Source: Thermoguttaceae bacterium (GTDB taxonomy: Bacteria > Planctomycetota > Planctomycetia > Pirellulales > Thermoguttaceae). Taken from it: 38,591 bases of DNA. Positions 1 to 9,681 of this stretch are shown one piece after another; the stretch's first letter is position 1; every line of letters starts with the position of its first letter. The notes beneath the pieces are model-generated. The model was not told the DNA's origin and did no database searches. It saw only the letters and a program-made list of their open reading frames with translations. The translations under genes and the position numbers were made by a program. The stretch covers positions 1 through 38,591 of the forward strand of contig JARKPK010000095.1 of the NCBI GenBank assembly GCA_029975295.1, written 5' to 3'.

Positions 1-3000
1 AGGGCGGTTGGGCGGGATCGAATCGCAGCGAAGGCTTGCCCGAGCCGGCCGCGCCTGAGCCGGCGCCCGAGGCTTCAGCCGGCGCAACTCCCGATCGTTC
101 CGGCGTTGCATCGGCGTACGCCGGTGTCGAGGCTTCCCTCGTAGGCGCTGTTGCCTCGCTGGCGGCCCCGTCGCGGCGCACCAGCGGAGCGTGTTCGCGC
201 CCCGAATGGGCCGCAGCCGCGTTGGCATCGTCGCGCAGCAAGCCGGGCACGGTGCGAATATGCACGTCTTGCTGCGGGAAGGCGATTTCGATGCCCGCTT
301 CCCGGAAGAGCCGATCGATGGCCGAGTTCACCTCGTGCAGCACGGTGTTGCGGTTGTCCATGTTGGGCAGGAAGCATCGCAGGACGAAGTCGAGCGAGCT
401 GGACCCGAACGAATGGAAGACCACCTGGGGGGCGGGATCGTCGAGCACCAGCGGGTGTTCTTTGGCGGCGCGGAGCAGCAGTTCGGTGGTCTTCTGCGTG
501 TCGGAACCGTAGGCCACGCCCACATTGATCACCAGCCGGTTCACCTGATCGGAAAGCGTCCAGTTGAGCACGCGCCCGGTGATGAATTCCTTGTTGGGGA
601 CGATCAGCTCCTTGCGGTCCCAATCGACGATGGTTGTAGCGCGCATGCGAATTCGGGCCACTTTGCCGTTGACCTCGCCGACGGTGATCACGTCGCCCAC
701 GCGGATCGGCCGTTCGAGCAGAATGATCAGGCCCGATACGAAGTTGGCGAAAATCTCCTGCAACCCGAAGCCCAACCCCACGCCGACCGCCGCGACGAGC
801 CATTGCACCTTCGACCAGCTCAAACCGATCATGCCGCACGAGGTAGTCAATCCGACAATCACGATCAAGTAGCGCGACACCGTGGCGCATGCGTAGCGCA
901 CTCCGGCATCAAACGGCAAGTGTTGCAGCAGGGCCAGTTCCAGCAACCCGGGGATGTTTCGGGCGGCCGTGACCGTCATGCCCAACACCACCAGGGCCAG
1001 AATCAGATTGGCCAGCGTGATGGCGGCCGGCCGCTCGACGGTGCGGGTTTCCATCGTGCCGCCGGGCGTCTTTTCCACGACCGACTCCAAGACCGTCGTT
1101 TCCCAAAGCCGCACTTCGTTGAGGAATCGCAGAGCGGGCGTGACATCGACCCATACCATCCAGGCCGAAAGCAGTCCGCCGACAATCAGCGTGTATTCCA
1201 CGAGCCGGCGCGTTTGAGTGTTGATCGCGGCCAAGTCGCGTTCGGCGGGCAAGGGCGTGGGCAGCTCGGCGGCGGCAGCGTCGTCGCCGGCGGCTTCGAG
1301 CTGCGCGCGGCGCCGCCGCGCCTCTTCGATCGCCAGCTTGCGGCGGCTGACCAGAATCCATCGCAGCAGCAACGATCGCAACAACACGAAGGCGAAAGCC
1401 AGGTAGGCCGTCAGCGCCAACCGCGCGGCCAATTGCTGGGCAGTGTAGTAGTATCCTACGGCAGCCAGCACGGCCAGCGCCACGGGCATGAGCACGGCCG
1501 CCGGATACCAGACGTAGCGAAGCCGATCGAACCAACCGCCGCGATGCTCGACGAGCCATTGATGAAACACCCCGCCGCTCGGCCGAAGGATGCGTTGCAG
1601 CGCCAGCGACGAGAGCAGCAGAGCGGCGATGAACGCCATGCGCCCCAGCGAGCCGTCCCATCGGTCGTTGCTTTGTTGATCGAGAGCGGCCACCAGAAAG
1701 GCCGTCGCCGCGCCGGGCCAGCGGAGCCACCCGGCGCCTTGGCGCAACGCGCGGACGGCCCACTCCGACCAGGCGAAATGGGCCTCGGCCAAACCGGCCG
1801 TCCGACAACTCACATAAATCAACTGAATCACGAAGAAAGCCTTGGCTGCGGCGAGCAAGCCCGAACCGACGGCTTTGCACAACTCCGAGGCGTCGAACGG
1901 CGCCGCAAGCCGCCAGCCCAAGTAGGCCGCCGGCGCGGCCCAGGCCGCCGAGGCCAGCAGGGTGAGCACCAGCGCATGGATCGTCAAGCTGAAGCGATAG
2001 CAGTTGGCCTTGCGCACCTGTTCGCCCAGTTCGCGCAAGCGGCGCAACAACGCCGGGCGAAGGAAAATCAGCGGAACCAGCGCGAGCAGCGCCAACAGCG
2101 GAAGAGCCGGCTTGTGCATGGCGTCGGTTGCCAGCGCCCGGCCCAGTTCCGACCAACCTTCGGGCCCCAAAAGCCACCACGCGGCGTCGCCGCCGTGCCG
2201 CAAATCGTCGGTTTGCAGCGGGGCGTCGCTGGTGATCCACAGCACGCGCTCGTCGATGAAGCGGGCGCATTGTTCAGTGGCCTCCACCAATCGGCGTTCG
2301 GCATTGTCGAGATCGACGAGTTTCTCGAAGTAGGAGTGGTGATCGTTGATCAGGGCGTCGAGGTAATCTTTCTGATTGCGGATCGCATCGCGGACCAGCG
2401 GCCCGATCGACGCAGGATCGACCCCGGCCGCCCCGACCAATTGCGCCATCATCTGCTGAGTTCGCGATTCGACGTCGGCCGATTCCGCCCGCCGATCACG
2501 AAGTTGCAGCAGCGTCAGTTGCGTTTCGGCGATCAACATCTGCCGCGCGCTCAGGTCGCGCCGCCGTTGCGATATGCTGGGCAGAGCGTCGCGCTGCTTG
2601 CGGAGCAGCAGGCCGATGGCGTTGGTCAGCCCCACCGCATCGACCTTTTCGCGGGCCCGCTTGAACTGGTCTTCCACCTGATGCAGCAGTTGCGTGGTTT
2701 GCTCCAACTGCGACGTCAACGCCGTGATCTTGTGCGCGATCTCTTTGCGTTGCTCGGCCATGGCCGCGTTCTCTTCGGCCAATCGGCGAACGGCCGGATG
2801 GGCGCGCAACGCGTCGAGTTTGGCGGTTTGCGCCTGGCGGGCGGCCTCCGCTTGGCGCCGTGCGTTGACCATCTCCTGCAACTGCTTGATCTCTTGTTCG
2901 GCCAACACGACGCGCCGCTGCCCGAGGTCGCGTTGCACCGGCAGAAGCTCGGCGGTCGCTTCGAAGGCCGCCCCTTGCCGGTCGATCGCCATCAGCTCCT

Positions 3001-3631
3001 GTTCGGCCGCGCGGCGTTGCGCCCAACTAAGCACGCGACGGGCGGCCGCAAGCGGGTCGCGCTCGTCGCTGGGCGTCTGCAACTCGGCGCTGAGTTTGCT
3101 CAACGTCTGGCGAAGTTCGCCCGACCGCTGCGCGGTCTGTTCGCGCTGCACGGCGCGCCGCTTCGGCTCGGCTTCCAGTTTTTCCAGCTCGGCGCGAAGC
3201 CGCGAAAGCTCGCTTTCGCGGTTGACGATCGCCTGTTCGATCTCCTTGATGGTCGCCTCGGGCGGCACGACGATCGTCCGCTCGGCCGGTTGGGCAGCCA
3301 ACTCGGCCTTGGTTTGCTCGATCATCGAAGGCGCGTGCAGCGCCATTTGGGCGAACTGCGTGGTCTTCTCCGACCACTCCCGCACCTTGCCCAACGATTG
3401 TTGCGCCTCGTCGTAGATCGTCTTCAGCGTCTTCCGCGTGGCCTCGTCGAGGCCCGGGCTCTGCTCAATCTGGCGCAAGCGCAACTGGATCAACTCGGCC
3501 ATCGAATCGTCGCCCGAGGGCGACATGGCGGCTTCCGACGCTCGGCCGGGCGCGAGCCGGCCGCCAAGAATCAATGCCGCCAAAACGACAAAGAACCCAG
3601 CACGAAAAGAAGAACCGCAGATACCCCACAT
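1..3631 (-). CDS. MscK/KefA-type mechanosensitive ion channel (3' end outside window)
   Basis: The frame is open from an ATG at 3631 to the left edge (1210 codons, no stop), so the C-terminus is missing. It encodes a signal peptide (MWGICGSSFRAGFFVVLAAL), then a long Glu/Gln/Arg/Ala-rich coiled-coil periplasmic region (about residues 50-320), a multi-helix membrane region (about 500-860) and a C-terminal MscS module. The MscS module is recognised by a Gly/Ala-rich pore helix running into GLGFGLQEIFANFVSGLIIL, then ERPIRVGDVITVGEVNGKV and the beta-domain segment IVPNKEFITGRVLNW. This is the order found in large MscK/KefA/MscM channels, which open under membrane tension to release osmolytes during hypo-osmotic shock. 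The visible end is an Ala/Pro/Glu-rich tail that looks disordered. The ATG was chosen because the signal peptide starts there. Long open frames on the opposite strand are shadows. Confidence 0.9.
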   Translation of the reverse strand, partial: MWGICGSSFRAGFFVVLAALILGGRLAPGRASEAAMSPSGDDSMAELIQLRLRQIEQSPGLDEATRKTLKTIYDEAQQSLGKVREWSEKTTQFAQMALHAPSMIEQTKAELAAQPAERTIVVPPEATIKEIEQAIVNRESELSRLRAELEKLEAEPKRRAVQREQTAQRSGELRQTLSKLSAELQTPSDERDPLAAARRVLSWAQRRAAEQELMAIDRQGAAFEATAELLPVQRDLGQRRVVLAEQEIKQLQEMVNARRQAEAARQAQTAKLDALRAHPAVRRLAEENAAMAEQRKEIAHKITALTSQLEQTTQLLHQVEDQFKRAREKVDAVGLTNAIGLLLRKQRDALPSISQRRRDLSARQMLIAETQLTLLQLRDRRAESADVESRTQQMMAQLVGAAGVDPASIGPLVRDAIRNQKDYLDALINDHHSYFEKLVDLDNAERRLVEATEQCARFIDERVLWITSDAPLQTDDLRHGGDAAWWLLGPEGWSELGRALATDAMHKPALPLLALLALVPLIFLRPALLRRLRELGEQVRKANCYRFSLTIHALVLTLLASAAWAAPAAYLGWRLAAPFDASELCKAVGSGLLAAAKAFFVIQLIYVSCRTAGLAEAHFAWSEWAVRALRQGAGWLRWPGAATAFLVAALDQQSNDRWDGSLGRMAFIAALLLSSLALQRILRPSGGVFHQWLVEHRGGWFDRLRYVWYPAAVLMPVALAVLAAVGYYYTAQQLAARLALTAYLAFAFVLLRSLLLRWILVSRRKLAIEEARRRRAQLEAAGDDAAAAELPTPLPAERDLAAINTQTRRLVEYTLIVGGLLSAWMVWVDVTPALRFLNEVRLWETTVLESVVEKTPGGTMETRTVERPAAITLANLILALVVLGMTVTAARNIPGLLELALLQHLPFDAGVRYACATVSRYLIVIVGLTTSCGMIGLSWSKVQWLVAAVGVGLGFGLQEIFANFVSGLIILLERPIRVGDVITVGEVNGKVARIRMRATTIVDWDRKELIVPNKEFITGRVLNWTLSDQVNRLVINVGVAYGSDTQKTTELLLRAAKEHPLVLDDPAPQVVFHSFGSSSLDFVLRCFLPNMDNRNTVLHEVNSAIDRLFREAGIEIAFPQQDVHIRTVPGLLRDDANAAAAHSGREHAPLVRRDGAASEATAPTREASTPAYADATPERSGVAPAEASGAGSGAAGSGKPSLRFDPAQPP

Positions 3632-3782
3632 AGCCGGCGCCCTCGTCCATCGCAGCCGACAGGTCCGAACAAACCACGGCCTGTCGCCCAAAGGGCGTCT
3701 TGTACTGCAATGAGCCGAGGGGGTGAAGACCAATTCGGCCCAGAGGGCAGGATGGGTAATGTGCGCAGGTTGCGGGCCGGGC

Positions 3783-4250
3783 TTATGCGGCGTCGGCCGC
3801 GGGAGCGAGCCGCGAAATCAGTTGCCGCACCGCTCGCTCCAACGCAGTCAATGCCTCATCCGGTTCGGCGCAGTCGAGGTCGTCGATGTGCCAATACTCG
3901 ATGCGTTTGGCCCACTCGGGGAACAGTTGCATCATGGCGGGCCGATGCTCGGCCTCTTTGACGGCCACAACCAAGTCGGAGTGGACCAAATCGACGGCCG
4001 TTAGCTGCTTCGGCTGACGCGGGGCGGCGGGCGGGTCGATGCCGCGGCGGCGCAGCCCATCGATCGTGTAGGGAGAGATCGGGCCGATGTTGCCCCAATG
4101 GCCCACCATCAGCCCGCGCGAGTCGGCTCGCCAATCCAAGCCCGATTGCTCGGCCCAGTGATTAAACACGTGCTCGGCGAATCGACTGCGGTAGTAGTTT
4201 GCCGAACAGAGAAAAAGCACCGTCTTATGTCGGGTATTCATATTCTTCAT
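3783..4250 (-). CDS. Low-molecular-weight phosphotyrosine phosphatase-like protein
   Basis: 155 residues, the usual size for the LMW-PTP/arsenate reductase fold. Residues 10-22 (TVLFLCSANYYRS) form a hydrophobic beta strand running into the CX5R(S) phosphate-binding loop, with nucleophile Cys15, Arg21 and Ser22. A second Met four codons in (4241) is an equally possible start, and no strong ribosome site separates the two. Family members dephosphorylate protein tyrosine (often on polysaccharide-export kinases) or reduce arsenate. The acidic segment HIDDLD near residue 122 lies where the family carries its general-acid Asp, but the canonical DP pair is not obvious, so the substrate is open. No tyrosine kinase or ars genes lie nearby. 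It sits 150 bp upstream of the mechanosensitive channel on the same strand. Confidence 0.75.
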   Translation of the reverse strand: MKNMNTRHKTVLFLCSANYYRSRFAEHVFNHWAEQSGLDWRADSRGLMVGHWGNIGPISPYTIDGLRRRGIDPPAAPRQPKQLTAVDLVHSDLVVAVKEAEHRPAMMQLFPEWAKRIEYWHIDDLDCAEPDEALTALERAVRQLISRLAPAADAA

Positions 4251-4590
4251 TTCGAGCCGGAATAGCCACGCGGCCGGGCTGATGGACAGTCGAGGACCGT
4301 GGCCAAAGACAAGCGCCGTTGCGCTTTCATCCGTTTCGCGGGCAGCCGAACATGCTTTCGCCGGATCGAGTGTCGATCGACGGAGCGGCGCGGTTCATTC
4401 CCGCCGGCAGATCTCACGACCTAGATTGGAACGGCCCTCCGCGTCTTTGGCAAGGGCCTTGGTTGGTTGGCAAGGCTGATTCGGTCTGCACATCTGCAAA
4501 GAACAGACAGACGGTTGCGGGTCTTGCGAGCGGGGCGTTGTTCAATTTCGGCGGCTTGATTGCGAACCGAGTCTGAGAGCGTTTGAATTG
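4251..4590. other. Intergenic gap, nothing recognised
   Basis: 340 bp between the phosphatase-like gene and the 3' end of the RND pump. I see no gene, RNA or convincing terminator here. It should contain the promoter of the phosphatase-like gene. Confidence 0.5.
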
Positions 4591-7500
4591 TTAGCCCTTT
4601 GTTTTGCGAAGGCGCATAACCCAACCGCGCAGCGTATCGAGGTAGAGATAGATTACTGGGGTGATGTAAAGGGTGAGCAACTGCGAAACCAGCAGGCCGC
4701 CCAGCACGGCCAAGCCCAATGGGCGGCGCGATTCCGAGCCGGGGCCCACGCCCACCGCTACCGGAATGATGCCCATCAGGGCCGCCATCGTGGTCATCAT
4801 GATCGGGCGAAAGCGGACCAAGCAGGCGTCGAAGATCGCATCGCGCGGGCTCTTGCCCTCGGTGCGTTCGGCTTCAAGGGCGAAGTCGATCATCATGATC
4901 GCGTTCTTCTTGACGATGCCCACCAGCATAATCAGCCCGACGAACGAATACACGTTCAACTCCGACCCGAACAGCAGCAACGTGGCCAGCGCGCCTACCC
5001 CGGCCGAGGGCAGGCCGGATAGGATCGTCAGCGGATGGACGAAGCTTTCGTAGAGGATGCCCAAGATCAGGTAGATGACGAAAACGGCCATCAACAGCAG
5101 AATGCCCAATCCGCGTTGCGAGGCCTGATAGGCCTGTGCGGTGCCTTGGAAACTGGTGCTGATCGAGTCGGGCAGTGTTTCCACGGCCACACGGGTGACG
5201 GCATCGACGGCGTCGCCGAGCGACACGCCGGCGTCGAGGTTGAACGAAAAGGTGACCGAAGGCAATTGACCCGTGTGCGACACGACCAACGGACCGACGC
5301 CCGGGCGAACCTCGACCAGCGATTCGAGCGGCACGAGTTGGCCTTGGCCGCTGCGCACATAGAGCTGGGGCAGGTTGGTCGGGTCGCGTTGGAACTCGGG
5401 CAGCAACTCGACGATCACGCGGTTGTCGTCGTTACCCGAGTAGATCGTGGAAACTTGCCGCGTTCCGTAGGCGCTGTAGAGGGCGTCTTCGATCTGTTGA
5501 GCGGTGACGCCGCGGGCGGACGCTTCGTCGCGGCGGATGCGCAAGTCGATTTGCGGATTGCGAATCTGCATGTCGCTGTTGACATCGCGGAGGATCGGGA
5601 TGTTCTTCAGCTTGTTCTCGATCAACGGCGCGTAGTGATACAGCTCCTCGACATCGGGACTGAGGATGGTGAACTGATAGAGCCCCTTGGTGAGCTGTCC
5701 GCCGATGCGGATCGACGGCGGGATTTGCGGATAGGCGGTGATGCCGGGCACCTTCGCCAGTTCGGGCCGGAGTTTTCGGATCACTTCATCGATCGAATCC
5801 CGCTGGTCGCGCGGCTTGAGCTTGCAGATGATCCGTCCACTGTTGGTGCCGACCATCGCCCCGCTGGGACCGATGCCCGACATGTAATCAGAGATGTTCG
5901 GATCGTTGCGGATGACATCCACCAACCGTTGCTGACGCTCGACCATTCCTTCGAACGAGGTGCCCTGCTCGGCCTCGGTCATGACGAAGATGCGGCCTTG
6001 GTCTTCCAGCGGCAGGAAGCCCTTGGGCACAATGCGAAACAGGTGCCATGTGGCCGCGCCCAACCCGACGGCGATGAGAAACACCACCACATGCGCCCGC
6101 AGCGACCAGCGCAGCGTAACCTCGTATCCCCGCACCATGGCGTTGAAGAGCGACTCGAAGGCGCGGAACAGCAGCCCGCTTTTCTCCGGTTCGTGCGGGC
6201 GGAGGAAGCGGCTGCACAACATCGGCGTAAGCATCAGCGAAACCACGCCCGAGATCAGAATCGCCACGGCGATCGTTACGGCGAACTCGCGGAGCAAGCG
6301 GCCCATCAAACCCTGCATGAACAGCACGGGAATGAACACCGCGGCCAACGAGAGGGTCATGGAGATGATGGTGAAGGTGATTTCTCGGGCGCCTTCGATG
6401 GCCGCCTGGCGCACGGGCTTGCCCATTTCGACGTGCCGGACGATGTTCTCCAGCATCACGATCGCGTCGTCAACGACGAACCCCACGGAAAGCGTCAGCG
6501 CCAAGAGCGACAGGTTGTCGAGCGAATAATCCAACACGTACATCACGGCGAACGTGCCGACGATCGACATCGGCAACGCCAGGCTGGGAATGGCCGTGGC
6601 GGTCAGTTTCCGCAAAAAGAGGAAGATCACCAACACCACCAAGCACAGCGTGAGCACCAGGGTGAACTTCACCTCATTGACCGATTCCTCGATCGAAAGC
6701 GAACGATCGTACAGCGTGTTGATGCTCACCGAGGCGGGCATTTGCGCAGTGATTTCGCCGAGCAGCGCTTTGCAGCGACGGGCGACTTCGATCGTGTTGG
6801 TTCCCGGCTGGCGTTGGATCGAGAAGATGATCGAGCGATCGCCGTTGTACCAAGCGGCGATCTTGTTGTTCTCCACGCTGTCGATCACCTGGCCCAGCTC
6901 GGCCAGTCGCACGGGCCGACCGCCGCGGTAGGCCACGATGACCGACTCGTACTCTCGGGCCGAGCGGAGCTGGCCCGAGGATCGGATGATGTAGGCGTTT
7001 TGCCGCCCGTCGAGCCGCCCGGTGGGAAGCAGCGTGTTCGCCCGAGCCACGGCCGAGGTCACTTCGTCGATTCCCAGTCCGCGGCTGGCCAGCAGTCGCG
7101 GATCGAGCTGGGCGCGGACGGCGTATTTCTGCGAGCCCATGATCGTCACCTGAGCGACGCCTTCGATCATCGACAGGCGTTGGCCCAGAAACGTATCGCC
7201 CAATTCGTGCAGCTTGTAGAGCGGCAACGTGGGCGACGTGAGGCAGAGATACATGATCGGCTGGTCGGCCGGATTGACTTTGCTGAACGACGGCGGCGAA
7301 GGCATGTCGCGGGGCAGGCGGCCTTGGGCGCGGGCGATGGCCGACTGCACGTCGAGCGCGGCGGCGTCGATGTCGCGTTCCAGCGAAAAGGTCAGCGTGA
7401 TCTGCGTGGTGCCCTGCCCGCTGGCCGAGGTCATCGAGTCGATGCCGGCGATCGTGGCGAACTGGCGCTCCAGCGGCATGGCGACCGTCGAGGCCATCGT

Positions 7501-7671
7501 TTCCGGGTTGGCGCCCGGCAACGAAGCCGACACTTGAATCGCTGGGAAGTCCACATTCGGAAGGTCGTTGACCGGCAGCGCGCGATAGGCCATCGCCCCA
7601 TAAAGCAACAGGGCGAGCATGACCAGCGTGGTCATCACGGGACGGCGAATGCTCAGTTCGGTAATGCTCAT
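4591..7671 (-). CDS. RND multidrug efflux pump, inner-membrane permease (AcrB/MdtB-C type)
   Basis: 1026 residues, the normal length for an HAE1-type RND transporter. It begins MSITELSIRRPVMTTLVMLA, the usual cytoplasmic stub and first membrane helix (family pattern: S-x-x-F/L-I-x-R-P-V). The proton-relay pair is visible in TM4 (SVGFVVDDAIVMLENIV). The second half repeats the layout with a GLPSAGVGALATLLLF helix and GIVKKNAIMMIDFALEAE, the TM10 motif. The sequence is closest in character to the MdtB/MdtC/AcrB group. It would form a trimer that exports hydrophobic compounds using proton motive force, together with the adaptor encoded 10 bp upstream. No TolC-like outer-membrane factor or local regulator lies next to the pair, so that partner must be encoded elsewhere. 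Confidence 0.95.
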   Translation of the reverse strand: MSITELSIRRPVMTTLVMLALLLYGAMAYRALPVNDLPNVDFPAIQVSASLPGANPETMASTVAMPLERQFATIAGIDSMTSASGQGTTQITLTFSLERDIDAAALDVQSAIARAQGRLPRDMPSPPSFSKVNPADQPIMYLCLTSPTLPLYKLHELGDTFLGQRLSMIEGVAQVTIMGSQKYAVRAQLDPRLLASRGLGIDEVTSAVARANTLLPTGRLDGRQNAYIIRSSGQLRSAREYESVIVAYRGGRPVRLAELGQVIDSVENNKIAAWYNGDRSIIFSIQRQPGTNTIEVARRCKALLGEITAQMPASVSINTLYDRSLSIEESVNEVKFTLVLTLCLVVLVIFLFLRKLTATAIPSLALPMSIVGTFAVMYVLDYSLDNLSLLALTLSVGFVVDDAIVMLENIVRHVEMGKPVRQAAIEGAREITFTIISMTLSLAAVFIPVLFMQGLMGRLLREFAVTIAVAILISGVVSLMLTPMLCSRFLRPHEPEKSGLLFRAFESLFNAMVRGYEVTLRWSLRAHVVVFLIAVGLGAATWHLFRIVPKGFLPLEDQGRIFVMTEAEQGTSFEGMVERQQRLVDVIRNDPNISDYMSGIGPSGAMVGTNSGRIICKLKPRDQRDSIDEVIRKLRPELAKVPGITAYPQIPPSIRIGGQLTKGLYQFTILSPDVEELYHYAPLIENKLKNIPILRDVNSDMQIRNPQIDLRIRRDEASARGVTAQQIEDALYSAYGTRQVSTIYSGNDDNRVIVELLPEFQRDPTNLPQLYVRSGQGQLVPLESLVEVRPGVGPLVVSHTGQLPSVTFSFNLDAGVSLGDAVDAVTRVAVETLPDSISTSFQGTAQAYQASQRGLGILLLMAVFVIYLILGILYESFVHPLTILSGLPSAGVGALATLLLFGSELNVYSFVGLIMLVGIVKKNAIMMIDFALEAERTEGKSPRDAIFDACLVRFRPIMMTTMAALMGIIPVAVGVGPGSESRRPLGLAVLGGLLVSQLLTLYITPVIYLYLDTLRGWVMRLRKTKG

Positions 7672-7681
7672 CGGCAGTCGA

Positions 7682-8968
7682 TTATCGATCGGATTCGGCG
7701 GGGCTTGGGGCGGGCGAGGCGGCCGGCGCCGCCGGTTCGGCCGGAACGGCCGACGAAGACGCGCCGGCCGAACTGCCGTTGCGCTGTTTGATGACCACCG
7801 GCGCGCCGGGCGTGAGGCGCATGTGGCCGTCCACCACGACGGTTTCGCCGCCGGCCAGTCCCTCGGCGATCACGGCGTCGTTGCCGACGTTCAACCGCAC
7901 GACGACGGGCTTCATTTGGGCCTGCTGCCGGTCGTCCACGATGAAGACATACGTACCTTGTTGCCCAACCTGCACGGCCTCAGCCGGAACGACGACCGCG
8001 CCGCGAAGGACATCGAGCGTGAGCACCGCCTCGACGAACTCGCCCGGCCACAACTCGCGCTGGTGATTGTCGAACGTGGCTTTCAGCGCAATGGTGCCGG
8101 TGGCCCGATCCACCATGTTGTCGATGAACGTCAGCTTGCCCTCGACCGCCGGCCGATTGGCGGGCGGCAGCACGCGGACCGAGAGCGTTTTTTCGGCTGC
8201 CCGAGCGCGGATTTCGGCCAAATACTTCTCTGCGGCCATGAAGCGAACGTAGATCGGCTCGATCTGGGTGATCACCAACAGCGCCTTGGCGTCGTCGGCC
8301 TTGACCAAGTTGCCTTCGTCCACGAGCATGTCGCCCGTTCGGCCCGAAAACGGCGCGCGAACTTGGGCATACTCGAGCATCAATTGCGCGGAAAGCACGG
8401 CCGCCTGGGCGGCTTCAACGGCCGCTTGGCCGGCCTGAACCGTGGCGGCCAGCGTCTTCTGACGCAGAACGTACTCTTGGAAGATCTCGTCGGAAATCGT
8501 GTTCGACGCGCGAAGCGAACGATACCGCAACACGTCGGCATCGGCTTTTTCTAATGCAGCGCGATCGCGGGCCAATTCGGCCTCCTGCCGATGCAGGTTG
8601 GCCTGCGCCTGGGCCAAGGCGGCCTCGAAGGGGCGCCGATCGAGATCGAACAACGGCTGATCGGCCTCGACATCCTGTCCTTCGGCAAAGCGAACCTTGG
8701 TGATCTGCCCTCCGACCCGCGCTTTGATCTCCGCGGTCCGATAGGGCTCGACCGCGCCGATGTTGCGAACCTCGACGGGCACATCGCGCAACTCGGCGCG
8801 CGCCACCAGAACCGGCGCCGGCGGCCGGCCTTGGGATTCGGCCTGCCCCGTTTCACGATGGCACCCGCCAACACTGAAGAACACGGCCGCCAGAACGAGC
8901 GACCACCCAAATGCCGAAACGGCGGCCTTCGCCCCGCCCGGCGCGTTGCAGCAGCCTCGGACGCCCAA
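7682..8968 (-). CDS. RND efflux periplasmic adaptor (membrane fusion lipoprotein)
   Basis: The adaptor core is clear: a split biotinyl-lipoyl domain (IGAVEPYRTAEIKARVGGQI, then VRFAEGQDVEADQPLFDLD), an alpha-helical hairpin rich in Ala/Gln/Glu, the second lipoyl half (YAQVRAPFSGRTGDMLVDEG) and beta-barrel/membrane-proximal domains with RATGTIALKATFDN. A lipoprotein signal ends in VGGC, with the acylated Cys encoded at 8861-8863. The start is uncertain. The frame stays open to 9466 with in-frame ATGs at 9151, 9208 and 9301, but the peptide upstream of about 8970 has non-coding character and contains a perfect hairpin (9068-9096). I therefore place the start at the in-frame TTG at 8968, 35 residues before the lipobox Cys; no clear ribosome site supports it. 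The gene forms an operon with the permease (10-bp gap). The C-terminus is a low-complexity Ala/Pro/Ser tail. Confidence 0.88.
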   Translation of the reverse strand: MGVRGCCNAPGGAKAAVSAFGWSLVLAAVFFSVGGCHRETGQAESQGRPPAPVLVARAELRDVPVEVRNIGAVEPYRTAEIKARVGGQITKVRFAEGQDVEADQPLFDLDRRPFEAALAQAQANLHRQEAELARDRAALEKADADVLRYRSLRASNTISDEIFQEYVLRQKTLAATVQAGQAAVEAAQAAVLSAQLMLEYAQVRAPFSGRTGDMLVDEGNLVKADDAKALLVITQIEPIYVRFMAAEKYLAEIRARAAEKTLSVRVLPPANRPAVEGKLTFIDNMVDRATGTIALKATFDNHQRELWPGEFVEAVLTLDVLRGAVVVPAEAVQVGQQGTYVFIVDDRQQAQMKPVVVRLNVGNDAVIAEGLAGGETVVVDGHMRLTPGAPVVIKQRNGSSAGASSSAVPAEPAAPAASPAPSPAESDR

Positions 8969-9681
8969 AATAGAACTGAAGCACGGCCGACGGACGAAAA
9001 GCGACTCCTTGCGGACGGAGGACCGTCGCGGAGTTGCTCCGGTGTTTTGGTGATCAAAAGACGCTACCTTCCCAGTCGGGTTGGCCGACTGGGAAGCGCC
9101 CCGGCAACCGGATGCCGACGCGCCGTTTGTGAGAAAATCGTCAGGGTCCATCAGCCATTCCCTATACGGTTCGCAAACGGAAATACTGCGGCCTGTTGCG
9201 AAAGCCATCGCGTTGTCCCGCAAGATGTTGTCCGTCAGAGAGGCAATGCCGCTGGCAACGGACGGAATAACCAAGTCCCCAGGCCGGTACGCGGGTGTCA
9301 TTCGGTCGGTACGGCAAGCCGTAGGCGGCGCCGCTATGCCTATCGGCGGTTCGACAACCGCCAGTTGGTAGGCGACCGGAAACGCCACAGAAGGCGGTGC
9401 AGGTGGCGGCCGTTTTCTCGACTCTTCGCGGCGATTTGCTCTACCGGATAAAACCCGCGGCGGCATTCCATGGTAGCTTCAATTCGGGATCATCGAATCA
9501 TTATAAACTGCAACTATCGTTGCGCCAAACACTTGCGAATCCAAAATAATCGACCCATTAGTGTCGAACCGTCGCGGATCAACCGGAACCTTTGCATTGC
9601 CTTGGGGTTTGAGTACGTTGAGCGGCGGAGTCGGCACGGGGCCGAGCTTCGCGAAGCCATGTTTCATGGGAGGTGGGTACG
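8969..9681. other. Divergent intergenic region between RND adaptor and EF-hand gene
   Basis: About 710 bp if the adaptor starts at 8968. It holds a perfect 12-bp hairpin (9068-9096), listed separately. An AT-richer stretch at about 9480-9570 is the likeliest promoter zone for the EF-hand gene. No coding signal is convincing on either strand. Confidence 0.45.
9068..9096 (-). promoter_or_regulatory. Perfect 12-bp inverted repeat upstream of the RND efflux operon
   Basis: The arms CTTCCCAGTCGG (9068-9079) and CCGACTGGGAAG (9085-9096) are exactly complementary around a 5-base spacer. It lies about 100 bp before the proposed adaptor start, so it could be an operator for a dimeric repressor or a hairpin in the mRNA leader. 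There is no U-tract directly after it, so an intrinsic terminator is unlikely. If the adaptor instead starts at 9151, the repeat lies inside the coding region. Confidence 0.5.

Noticed and set aside
191-3961. A 1256-codon open frame on the plus strand opposite the mechanosensitive channel
   Set aside because: It is the GC-driven antisense shadow of the channel gene: its peptide is His/Arg/Gln-rich with no domain, while the minus strand shows a clear MscS domain and signal peptide.
5035-7791. A 918-codon plus-strand open frame opposite the RND pump
   Set aside because: It is low-complexity His/Asp/Arg-rich shadow translation; the pump on the minus strand has all family motifs.
9479-9667. A 62-codon minus-strand ORF between the RND adaptor and EF-hand gene
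   Set aside because: It has no ribosome site, no motif, and overlaps the probable promoter of the EF-hand gene.
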